Assembly (NCBI GenBank): GCA_050304135.1
Contig: JBNLDC010000005.1
Location: 248,001 to 312,000 of the forward strand
Direction of reading: 5' to 3'
Origin: JAFGNB01 sp050304135
Lineage (GTDB): Bacteria; Fibrobacterota; Chitinivibrionia; Chitinivibrionales; Chitinispirillaceae
DNA length: 64,000 nt
Under the pieces are notes generated by a model that saw only the letters and a list, made by a program, of their open reading frames with translations, made no database searches and had not been told where the DNA came from. The translations under genes and the position numbers were made by a program. This document shows, piece by piece, positions 9,401 to 17,057 of the stretch (position 1 is its first letter; each line of letters begins with the position of its first letter).

Positions 9401-12391
9401 ATGCAGAAGCTTCACCTGATACCGATGCAATCATTCCTCCTGCCGATTCCGGCGGTACTGCTCGCGATGTCACTGCTTGGCGGATGCATCGGACGCAAAA
9501 CTTCCTCCGTAGCAACTGCTCCAGCTGAAACCACGACAGTTTCAGCAACCGGTTCTGCTGCCCAAAAAGATACCGCTGCCGCTGTTGTTGACACTCAGCA
9601 TACCCATGCCGCCTCGCTCTCTCCTGCGACACAACTGCTTATCAACGCCTGCGACAATTACCTTTCGGTAAATCGGAAAAGCCCGAAAACGACTGAAGTT
9701 CTGACGATAAAGGCATCGCTGTACTTCAACAACAACTGGTTTGATTCCGCCCGATCAGTTTACAAAAGGATCCTTGATGATTACCCGCAAAGTAACTATG
9801 CATTTGAATCGATCCGGATGATTGCACAATCGTTTTATGAGGAAAAACGGTTCGATGAAGCAGGGGTATGGTATAAAAAATTAAGTGAAGAAACACCGGA
9901 GGGAGTCGATAAAACCGAAGCTATTGCACGCATAGCCGAATCAATTTTCAGAATGGCAGAGCAGCTCGAATCCCAGAGTCGGTTCAAAGACGCCGCGGAA
10001 CAGTATGAGCGAGTTGCCATTGAATACCCGGATGCCCGCATTGCCGATATTGCACTATTCAATGCGGGGATCGATTATGAAAAACAGGCGGAATGGTCAC
10101 GGGCCATACTTGTTTTCCAACGGTTGCTTTCCAAATACCCTGAATCAAAATTGCTGCCCAAAACCTTTTTCCGTATTGCCAAAAATCACGAGAAACTGCT
10201 GCAATGGGATATCGCCGCCGAAACCTATCTGCGCCTTGCTGCCCGGTTTCCTTCAAATGAACTTACCCCGACTGCACTCTATAACGCCGGGTTCAGCTTT
10301 GAAAACGGGGGTAAAATCCGTGAAGCTGCGGCAACCTTCGAAAAAATGGTGCAGCTTTTTCCAAAGTCGAAAGACGCCGCCGATGTGCTCTTCCGGGCCG
10401 GAGAACTCTACGGGAAAGTCAAGGATTGGGATGCGGTCAGCAGGGTTACCCGCATCTTCACCCAGCGGTTCGGCAACGATGAAAACCGTGCGATTCAGGC
10501 ACTCTGCATGCACGGCATCGCTCTCTATATGCGTAACCGGAACGACGAGGCCGTCGAGCAACTCACCAATGTCGCAGCCACCTTCAAGCGGATGAAAAAT
10601 CCCGGTCCGATGAACACCTATTACGCGGCAAAAGCTCTCTATACCGTGGCGGAAATAAACCATACCGCGATGACCGCAGTTGCCCTCGGCACTCCACGCA
10701 ACCAGTATAAACGACAACTTGCAGCCAAATCGGATCTTCTCGATAAAGCCGTCGAGGCATATGTGAAAGTGGCCGCACTTAACATACAGGAGTGGACTAC
10801 CCGGGCGATATTTCAGATCGGACAGGCTTATGAAGATTTCGCCATCGGCATTTTCAGCCAGGACCGTCCGGGAGGCCTTTCCATCGACCGGCGGATCGCC
10901 TTTGAACTCGGTATCGCCGAAGCGGTGGAAAAATACTTTATCGAAAAAGCACTTCCATTTCATGAACGTAATGTCAAACTTGGAATCAAGGAGCACCTTG
11001 AAGACCAGTACATTCTGCAATCACGGCAGAAACTGACCTATCTTCCGTCTATCGCTGCGGAAAATTATCTCGCACTGGTCGAGATCACCCGCACTTCCGA
11101 GCAGAATCAGCAATTGGATGGATTCGCCCTTATCGCCCGGAAACTGCAGCTTTTTCAGAAAATAGCCCCGTTTCAGGAACGGGCAATCAGCCTGTTCCTG
11201 CACTGCCTCGAGCTGGGAACCACCTATCAGGAATTCAATGACTTCTATAAAAAAGCAAGTGAAGCCATTACCGGCATATCATTCAATGTCGGAGAAACCT
11301 ACGCCGATGTCGTTTCCATCGCCCGCGACGCTCCCATTCCCGAAGGCTTTGACGACTATGAACGGTTTGTCTATAAATCAAAGCTGCTTAAACAGATTAC
11401 CGGATATGAGGATCAGGCACTTGAAAACTACCTTAAAACAATTAAAATCGCCGAAGCGTACAAACTCAACGACCTGAGTGTCAAAGAGGCACGTAACCGG
11501 ATCGCACTGGTACTGTTCAACCGGGGACGATGCTATGATCTGCTCTGTGTGAACGCATTCTCCCGTCCACCGTTTCCCGCAGGTATCGACGAGGCGGAAA
11601 AGGAGGAATACCGAGTGCGTTTCGAAGAAATCGGCCTGCGCTACCAGGAACAGGCATTTGATATTTACAAATACGAACTTGACCTTGCGGAACAGGGATA
11701 TGCTGAAGGCGACTACGTAACCCATGCCTACATCCGTCTCTATCAGAATTTTCCGGAAGAATACGGATCAAAAGAGGAACAGATGATCCAGACCGCCATC
11801 AGCTCCGGCTCACAGTGGAAGGTGAAATCCGACTCCCTGCCGCAATGGTATGCGCTTACCTTCAACGATTCCGCGTGGAGCAAGGCACAACGAGCCGCAG
11901 TTACCTCACCTACCATCGAAGGTTTTCCGGGAAACACCCCCATTCCCATGTGGTTCGGCAAGGGTAGTCCGGACACTGTCGCCACCTATCAATCCTTTCA
12001 GACCGTTTACTTCAGGAGAATTTTCTCCACCGATCAAATGCCGCACAAAGCGATGCTCTATCTTGCAGCCAACGGGACTCTCGACATTTATATCAACGGT
12101 GCATTCCTCAGTTCACACTCATTTCTTCCCAATGAACGGAAAACGGCCGTGGCACTGGATCTTATGGGAAAAATCCGCAGCGGTACCAATGTTCTTGCGA
12201 TCAAAGCCAAAAGCGTTGAAACCGCCAGAGCACTCTACCCGCTTGTACTGTTAACAATAGGAACTGACGTCCCCCTTCCAAAACCACCGGGATTTTCAGA
12301 ACCGATGCTACCGGAGAAAGCCCGTGTCGATGTCTATGTTTTTCCATCGATAAAAAATTTCACTCTTGAACAATCGGAGGCTAGACGATGA
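9401..12391 (+). CDS. Large TPR lipoprotein with C-terminal beta-sandwich domain
   Basis: A 996-aa predicted lipoprotein, 5 nt after the previous gene. The signal peptide ends in a lipobox (SLLGGC, Cys at about residue 29). A low-complexity Ala/Thr linker leads to roughly fifteen TPR-like helix pairs (WFDSARSVYKRILDDYPQSN; RFKDAAEQYERVAIEYPDAR), similar to BamD/YbgF-type outer-membrane TPR proteins. Residues about 815-965 change to a beta-sandwich resembling galactose-binding-like domains (WYALTFNDSAW ... VYFRRIFS ... LDIYINGAFL ... GTNVLAIKAK). That module could bind glycan or protein. It is likely anchored in the outer membrane and works with the neighbouring TPR protein and barrels. Family-level function is not recognised. 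Confidence 0.75.
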   Translation: MQKLHLIPMQSFLLPIPAVLLAMSLLGGCIGRKTSSVATAPAETTTVSATGSAAQKDTAAAVVDTQHTHAASLSPATQLLINACDNYLSVNRKSPKTTEVLTIKASLYFNNNWFDSARSVYKRILDDYPQSNYAFESIRMIAQSFYEEKRFDEAGVWYKKLSEETPEGVDKTEAIARIAESIFRMAEQLESQSRFKDAAEQYERVAIEYPDARIADIALFNAGIDYEKQAEWSRAILVFQRLLSKYPESKLLPKTFFRIAKNHEKLLQWDIAAETYLRLAARFPSNELTPTALYNAGFSFENGGKIREAAATFEKMVQLFPKSKDAADVLFRAGELYGKVKDWDAVSRVTRIFTQRFGNDENRAIQALCMHGIALYMRNRNDEAVEQLTNVAATFKRMKNPGPMNTYYAAKALYTVAEINHTAMTAVALGTPRNQYKRQLAAKSDLLDKAVEAYVKVAALNIQEWTTRAIFQIGQAYEDFAIGIFSQDRPGGLSIDRRIAFELGIAEAVEKYFIEKALPFHERNVKLGIKEHLEDQYILQSRQKLTYLPSIAAENYLALVEITRTSEQNQQLDGFALIARKLQLFQKIAPFQERAISLFLHCLELGTTYQEFNDFYKKASEAITGISFNVGETYADVVSIARDAPIPEGFDDYERFVYKSKLLKQITGYEDQALENYLKTIKIAEAYKLNDLSVKEARNRIALVLFNRGRCYDLLCVNAFSRPPFPAGIDEAEKEEYRVRFEEIGLRYQEQAFDIYKYELDLAEQGYAEGDYVTHAYIRLYQNFPEEYGSKEEQMIQTAISSGSQWKVKSDSLPQWYALTFNDSAWSKAQRAAVTSPTIEGFPGNTPIPMWFGKGSPDTVATYQSFQTVYFRRIFSTDQMPHKAMLYLAANGTLDIYINGAFLSSHSFLPNERKTAVALDLMGKIRSGTNVLAIKAKSVETARALYPLVLLTIGTDVPLPKPPGFSEPMLPEKARVDVYVFPSIKNFTLEQSEARR

Positions 12392-12720
12392 AAACGTCCA
12401 TTGCCGCTTTAAAGCGTATACTCCCTCTCTTGAGCCTGATAACAGGAACAGTACTGTTGACCGCAGCTGGTTTCCCCGCATCCGGAGCAGTTTCTCCTTC
12501 TGATTCCACATCGCTTTCGGAATCGCAGGAAGAATACCGGATTGATCAGCCGGGTACCATAACATTCACTGTTGGAGTGAAAATCAGCGGGAAAGTCGAG
12601 AAACCACAGGTAATGATCTTTCTGCCGAAAGAAAAAACACAGTATCGCAATGAAATGGTACAGCGATCATTCAGGGAAGAGCTGTCTCAACCACTTCCTT
12701 TTACCCCGCTGATGGAGTAG
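12388..12720 (+). CDS. Small secreted protein of unknown function
   Basis: A 110-aa protein whose ATG overlaps the stop of the TPR lipoprotein gene (ATGA), so it is translationally coupled. Residues 1-34 are a signal peptide (LLSLITGTVLLTAAG). A Ser-rich linker follows, then a short strand-forming segment (GTITFTVGVKISGKVEKPQV) and a basic C-terminus. No known domain is recognised. The VGVKISGKVEKPQVMIF segment looks like a single small beta domain. Its place between the TPR genes and the TolQ/TolR genes suggests a periplasmic accessory subunit. Confidence 0.6.
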   Translation: MKTSIAALKRILPLLSLITGTVLLTAAGFPASGAVSPSDSTSLSESQEEYRIDQPGTITFTVGVKISGKVEKPQVMIFLPKEKTQYRNEMVQRSFREELSQPLPFTPLME

Positions 12721-13083
12721 TACCGGTGAAATACCAACGATTATTCCTCGACAGGATCTCCCGTGTGATTTTTAACGGAACCGAGTGGACAAACAACTGC
12801 AAACACCTGTTATTACATGAAGTAATACGGACAATCGGCATCCTGTTTATTGACACCACCAGCCAAAACATGGTAGACTATCATGGAAATAGTAATAACA
12901 TTTCCCTTTAACCGGACGTTTGCTCACCATTGGAGTAAACACATAAGATCAGCAACCTTAGTACCGCTATATCTGAAGGATGATGTTTCGTCTGACGATA
13001 CCAGAGGTTCATCAGATTGTCCGTCGTTCCTTTTGACCGGCAGACACCGTAACGAAAGATCAATTACCTATTGAGGAGGTCCA
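12721..13083. other. 363-base gap with a possible internal promoter
   Basis: No convincing gene; the short open frames here lack start signals and protein-like composition. A promoter candidate is TTGACA (12850-12855), an 18-bp spacer and TAGACT (12874-12879). It would give the TolQ/TolR/TonB-like genes their own transcript. The gap ends with the strong Shine-Dalgarno GAGGAGG of the TolQ-like gene. Confidence 0.4.
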
Positions 13084-13716
13084 ATGGACAACGTTGTTCG
13101 TTTTTTCAAAGAAGGCGGAATCTGGATGTATCCGCTGATTGTCATTTCAGCCTTCGCATTCGCCGTTATTCTTGAACGACTGTTTTATTACTTTATCCAT
13201 TGCAGAATCAATGCGAAAGCACTGTTGACACAGATAACCCGACTGGTCCGCAACGGGGATGTTGAAAAAGCCAGACAACTTTGTGCCAAGACGAAAACAC
13301 CGCTTTCCTCGATACTTGAATCGGCCCTCTGGCACTTTCAGCAACAGGAGCCTGATCACGAAATTCAGAACGCTGTTGATGAGATTGCCCTGCGGGAACT
13401 TCCCCGTATACAGCGGCGGACTCATTATCTGTCGCTGTTTGCCAATATAGCGACACTTCTTGGTCTTCTCGGTACCATCTTCGGATTGCAGCAGGCATTC
13501 GGCGCACTCTCCGCAGCCGACCCATCGCAGAAAGCAACCGTTCTGGCACGCGGGATAGCCATAGCCATGAATACTACGGCATTAGGCCTGATCGTCGCAG
13601 TACCCTGCATGATATTCTTCTCGATTCTGGGATCAAAAGCAAACACCATCATAGAGGAAATTGATGAAAGCTCGGTACGGCTTCTGAATTTCCTCTATGC
13701 GCAACGACGACCATAG
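13084..13716 (+). CDS. TolQ/ExbB/MotA-type proton channel subunit
   Basis: A 210-aa inner-membrane protein that would form the pentameric stator-like channel using proton flow to drive envelope movement. Three membrane segments are visible: residues 13-35 (WMYPLIVISAFAFAVILER), 118-140 (LFANIATLLGLLGTIFGLQ) and 155-180 (GIAIAMNTTALGLIVAVPCM). The LLGTIFG and NTTALGL motifs are the family signature. The start is firm (GAGGAGG seven nt upstream). It is followed by two TolR-like genes and a TonB-like gene. No tolB, pal, or TonB-dependent receptor gene is nearby, so an Agl-like motor is a better match than Tol-Pal or ExbB-ExbD nutrient uptake. Confidence 0.88.
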   Translation: MDNVVRFFKEGGIWMYPLIVISAFAFAVILERLFYYFIHCRINAKALLTQITRLVRNGDVEKARQLCAKTKTPLSSILESALWHFQQQEPDHEIQNAVDEIALRELPRIQRRTHYLSLFANIATLLGLLGTIFGLQQAFGALSAADPSQKATVLARGIAIAMNTTALGLIVAVPCMIFFSILGSKANTIIEEIDESSVRLLNFLYAQRRP

Positions 13717-13762
13717 GCCCATGGCACCGGCAGGACACTTTTCAGGAAACGGATAACCATCG

Positions 13763-14236
13763 ATGGCATTTCCGGCAACAAAACGGGTAAAAAAGTCAAC
13801 AGCCAACGAGATCGAACTGATCGATCTCGATGTGACTCCCGTCATGAATCTGTTCATGGTACTCATTCCGTTTCTTGTGTCAATGGCGGTGTTCACTCAT
13901 ATCGCCGCGATCGACTTTTCGCTTCCCCCCGCTCAGGAGGAAGGTACCGAGGCCGGAGACAGCAAAGAACTTGACATTTCAATTGTTGTTACCCCGTCGG
14001 GATTCCGCATTGTCGGTACCGGAAAAAAACTTGACCTCATTCCACGGCTGCAGGGACAGTATCAATTCGAACAGTTACGGATACTGCTTAAAGCGATAAA
14101 ATTCGAATACCCTTCACAGAAGAGTGTCGTTCTCGTTCTGGATGCGAACATTCTGTATGATGACATTGTCAAATTCATGGACATCTGTAGGGAATCGCAG
14201 TTTCCCGACATCGGTCTCTCGGGAGAAATCGGATGA
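13763..14236 (+). CDS. TolR/ExbD-like protein lacking the membrane aspartate
   Basis: A 157-aa inner-membrane protein: short cytoplasmic N-terminus, one membrane helix (residues 28-50, TPVMNLFMVLIPFLVSMAVF) and a periplasmic domain with the ExbD/TolR fold (LDISIVVTPSGFRIVG ... VVLVLDANILYDDIVKFMD). In ExbD, TolR and MotB-type subunits the helix begins TPxxD, with an Asp needed for proton transfer. Here the codon is AAT (Asn) at that place. The second TolR-like protein of the locus has the Asp. This subunit may therefore be structural or proton-silent in a mixed TolR pair. It overlaps the STAS gene by 4 nt (ATGA). Confidence 0.82.
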   Translation: MAFPATKRVKKSTANEIELIDLDVTPVMNLFMVLIPFLVSMAVFTHIAAIDFSLPPAQEEGTEAGDSKELDISIVVTPSGFRIVGTGKKLDLIPRLQGQYQFEQLRILLKAIKFEYPSQKSVVLVLDANILYDDIVKFMDICRESQFPDIGLSGEIG

Positions 14237-14559
14237 GTTTCAAACTTAAAATCAAAAAAACAGATACTGCCGTCATCCTTGTCCTTTCCGGAGATATTAC
14301 GGGCAACAGTGTCGGAAAAATATCCGCCAAACTGGAAAGTATAAAGAAAGTCCATGAAGGCACCATCGCCATTGACCTGAGTGAAACAACCTTCATTGAC
14401 AGCCACGGGCTCGGGGTATTCGTATTTTTCTATCGCCGACTCTCGGAGGTGAATCGTAAACTGGTGTTCCTCAAGCCGTCGGATTTCATTTTTGATCTTT
14501 TTTCCAGTTCCAATCTGGTTAAAATATTTACCATAGTAAACAGCGAAGACGATCTATGA
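14233..14559 (+). CDS. STAS-domain protein (anti-sigma-factor-antagonist type)
   Basis: A 108-aa single STAS domain of the SpoIIAA/RsbV type. It has alternating strands and helices ending in the conserved loop TTFIDSHGLGVFVFF. Ser57 in DSHGLG matches the position phosphorylated by anti-sigma kinases in characterised members. It is translationally coupled on both sides (ATGA overlaps) to the two TolR-like genes. This is unusual: STAS proteins are normally near kinases, phosphatases or sigma factors. It suggests phosphorylation-dependent control or positioning of the channel complex. The kinase partner is not adjacent; the Ser/Thr kinase at 36.8 kb is a distant possibility only. Confidence 0.85.
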   Translation: MSFKLKIKKTDTAVILVLSGDITGNSVGKISAKLESIKKVHEGTIAIDLSETTFIDSHGLGVFVFFYRRLSEVNRKLVFLKPSDFIFDLFSSSNLVKIFTIVNSEDDL

Positions 14560-15074
14560 GCTTTCCCGCGTCAAAGTCACCCCAGAAACAGGTGCGGAAA
14601 ACACGGGGTAACCGCCGACTCAAAACATTTAAACCACAGCTTACGTCACTCGTTGATGTCATGACCATTCTGCTTATTTATCTGTTGCAGAGTTTTTCTT
14701 CCGAAGGCGATATCGTTACTGTTCATAAAGATCTGATTCTCCCCGAATCATCTGCACAGAAACCACCTGAACTGCGGGTCACCATAACCGTCAACAACTC
14801 CTTCATTCTTGCCGAAGACGTCAAAGTCGCTTCGGTAGAGAAAGTGCTTTCTTCCGACGAACTCGTCATTTCCGGACTGCACAGCTGGCTGCAGCAACGT
14901 CGTGAAGCCACCGAAAAAATCGGACGTTATTCGACAAAAACGAAATTCAAGGGAGAAGTTACTATTCACGGTGATAAAAGAATCCGTTTCAGACTTCTTA
15001 AAAAGATCATGTATACCTGCGGTCAGCAGGGTTACAATAACTTTTCACTCGCAGTCAGGCGGCGGGAGGGATGA
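14556..15074 (+). CDS. TolR/ExbD-like protein with conserved membrane aspartate
   Basis: A 172-aa inner-membrane protein. A basic N-terminus (residues 1-27) precedes the single membrane helix, which begins LTSLVDVMTILLIYLLQSF. The Asp in LVD is the proton-transfer residue of the ExbD/TolR family. The periplasmic domain follows (VTITVNNSFILAEDVKVAS) and ends with the usual helix-strand (KKIMYTCGQQGYNNFSLAVR). It overlaps both neighbours by 4 nt. One TolQ with two TolR-type proteins is the stoichiometry of genes seen for the AglR-AglQ-AglS motor of Myxococcus. Here only this copy has the key acid, so it probably carries the proton-motive function. Confidence 0.87.
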   Translation: MSFPASKSPQKQVRKTRGNRRLKTFKPQLTSLVDVMTILLIYLLQSFSSEGDIVTVHKDLILPESSAQKPPELRVTITVNNSFILAEDVKVASVEKVLSSDELVISGLHSWLQQRREATEKIGRYSTKTKFKGEVTIHGDKRIRFRLLKKIMYTCGQQGYNNFSLAVRRREG

Positions 15075-16132
15075 GCACGTTTAACCGGCAACCGCGCGTT
15101 GTTGTGGCAGGCCAGTATGCCTCCACACCTCTTGACCCTGCTCTCCTGCGTGCAGTGAAAAACAAACACGTTTCCATTACCGATCGCAGTTTCCTTATTC
15201 TTGCCACCCTATCGGTTGTCATTCATTTGATATTTATTTTTCTGGTACGGCTGTATCAGGTACCACCGACAACCACCACGGTCATCGAAGAGGTTCCGGA
15301 ACGGTTCGCCAGGCTTATTATCGAAAAACCGATTCCTAAAAACGAGACGAAACGAAAAACAACGGAAAAAACGACTGAGACAACCGCGGCATCATCAGAA
15401 AAAGCAGAGCGTAAACCTGCCGGTTCCGGCCCGACCACCACGAGGCAGCGGACAAAGGCACGGAAATCAGTTGACGCACGGGTCGCACGGGTCGAGAAGA
15501 AACTGCGAACCGTTGGAGTGCTCGGCATGCTCACCGGTGTGGGTGCGACCGCTAAAGGCCCTTCTGTTGTAGATGTTCTCGGGACACTTAAGGACCGGAA
15601 GGAACGGAAAATTGATCTTGAGAGTGCGCTTGACAATATGACCGGCCTGCAGAAGACCAAGCAGGTGGATCTGCTCGACCGGAAACTGGTGAAGAGTAAA
15701 GATGTTTCCATATCCCACAAAGAGGATATCGATGACCTTCTCGCCAATGTCGGCGGAGCAAAAACGGTCGATCTCGCGAAAAAGGGATCGTTCATTATCC
15801 AGAAACCTGAAAGCATCGAAGGTGCTGCCTCCTCCAACGCTAAACGGGACAACGACGCGATCAGCGCTATTGTATCGTCCCATAAAACAAGCATTCGGAT
15901 GAGTTACGAGAAATACTTGAAGCGGGAACCGACTCTTGCCGGAAAAATCACCGTCAGGTTTACCATTGCAGCTTCGGGAAGTATTGCCATGGTAACCATT
16001 GTGGAGAACACTACCGGGAACAGTAATCTTGAAAATGAAATCAAGCGTAAAATCAGAATGTGGCGGTTTGAAGCGATCGCCGACGGCGATGTTACCGTAA
16101 CCTATCCGTTTCTTTTCGCGCCGGCCGGATAG
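15071..16132 (+). CDS. TonB-like energy-transducing protein with AgmX/PglI-type C-terminus
   Basis: A 353-aa protein with a 39-residue cytoplasmic N-terminus and one membrane helix (residues 40-62, SFLILATLSVVIHLIFIF). A long Lys/Thr/Ala linker follows (about 70-265). The C-terminal domain (about 265-353) has strands ITVRFTIAASGSIAMVTIVE and VTVTYPFLFAPAG. The domain has the TonB-C fold pattern and resembles the AgmX/PglI C-terminal domain of gliding proteins GltG/GltJ. It should span the periplasm and couple the TolQ/TolR channel to TPR or outer-membrane partners. The start overlaps the previous stop (ATGA). This is the last gene of the motor-like group; polysaccharide export genes follow after 22 nt. 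Confidence 0.78.
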   Translation: MSTFNRQPRVVVAGQYASTPLDPALLRAVKNKHVSITDRSFLILATLSVVIHLIFIFLVRLYQVPPTTTTVIEEVPERFARLIIEKPIPKNETKRKTTEKTTETTAASSEKAERKPAGSGPTTTRQRTKARKSVDARVARVEKKLRTVGVLGMLTGVGATAKGPSVVDVLGTLKDRKERKIDLESALDNMTGLQKTKQVDLLDRKLVKSKDVSISHKEDIDDLLANVGGAKTVDLAKKGSFIIQKPESIEGAASSNAKRDNDAISAIVSSHKTSIRMSYEKYLKREPTLAGKITVRFTIAASGSIAMVTIVENTTGNSNLENEIKRKIRMWRFEAIADGDVTVTYPFLFAPAG

Positions 16133-16154
16133 TAACACAAGAAAAGGATTCGTC

Positions 16155-17057
16155 ATGAAAGCTCACCGGCACCTATGTATCCTGCTCTGCATTCTGGTTT
16201 CTGCCATACCCTCCGTTGCAGCTATCATTACAAGTGGCGATGTCATTGACATTCAGGTAGTCGGTCACCCCGAATTCTCAGGCAAATTCACTGTAAATGA
16301 AAACGGTATGGTTGATCATCCGCTCCTTGCCGATGAAATCATCGTCAGTGTCAGTACCAGTGAGCTGATGAATGATCTTACCTTCCGTCTCGCACGACAT
16401 TTTGACAATCCGCTCGTACTGGTAACCGTTATCGATAAACCGGAAATCACCGTCACGGTACTCGGCCAGGTCGTCGACCCGGGACCGATAACCACCTTCA
16501 AAGGTGCGACTATTCAGGAAGTGCTTAAAAAAGCGGGGGGTCCGACACCTACGGGAGCGGATCTGGCACGTATTAAAATCATTCACAGCAACTCTTCCGA
16601 CGCTCCTGAACTTTTCAATATGGAAACATTTCTCTCCCGCGGCAACGTACAGGATCTTCCCCGACTTGAGGCAGATGATATCGTAATTGTACTCGCACTC
16701 GAAAAATCAAAAAAAGTGAAAGTTATAGGCGCGGTTCAACGACCGGGTCTCTTTACCCTCGAAGAAAAAATGAACCTCTTCGAAGTTATCTATCTGGCCG
16801 GTGGGCCAACCGAGAAATCAGATTTTTCACGTATCCGACGGTTTACCCGTCAGGAAAACGGCAAAGTAACCGAAGAGATTATTGACATGCAGGGATTTAT
16901 TGACAAAGGCCGCATGGATGACATTCCCGATGTTCTCGAGGGAGACGTTGTTATTGTTTACAATCGATGGTTCGACTGGCGGACGGTGCTGACCGTACTT
17001 AACAACACGCTGCTGTTCATCGTCACCATACAGGCTTTCTCGGGATTATTCAAGTAA
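16155..17057 (+). CDS. Polysaccharide export protein, Wza/SLBB family
   Basis: A 300-aa exported protein of the outer-membrane polysaccharide export family. The signal peptide is residues 1-22 (LCILLCILVSAIPSVAA). The Poly_export domain begins at once (ITSGDVIDIQVVGHPEFSG). It is followed by two SLBB domains (VTVLGQVVDPGPITTFKGAT and VKVIGAVQRPGLFTLEEKMN) and a C-terminal hydrophobic segment (VLNNTLLFIVTIQAFSGLF). No lipobox Cys is present. The C-terminal segment could be a membrane helix, as in shorter inner-membrane-linked relatives. It pairs with the Wzc-like gene, which starts within its stop codon (TAATG). Family is secure; which polymer is exported is not. Confidence 0.9.
   Translation: MKAHRHLCILLCILVSAIPSVAAIITSGDVIDIQVVGHPEFSGKFTVNENGMVDHPLLADEIIVSVSTSELMNDLTFRLARHFDNPLVLVTVIDKPEITVTVLGQVVDPGPITTFKGATIQEVLKKAGGPTPTGADLARIKIIHSNSSDAPELFNMETFLSRGNVQDLPRLEADDIVIVLALEKSKKVKVIGAVQRPGLFTLEEKMNLFEVIYLAGGPTEKSDFSRIRRFTRQENGKVTEEIIDMQGFIDKGRMDDIPDVLEGDVVIVYNRWFDWRTVLTVLNNTLLFIVTIQAFSGLFK

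Noticed and set aside
12726..13074. Two short open frames in the gap before the TolQ-like gene
   Set aside because: They overlap a promoter-like sequence, lack Shine-Dalgarno sites and show no protein-like pattern.
13084..16132. Standard Tol-Pal or ExbBD-TonB uptake system
   Set aside because: No tolB, pal, cpoB or TonB-dependent receptor gene is present. There are two TolR-type proteins and the operon starts with barrels and large TPR proteins.
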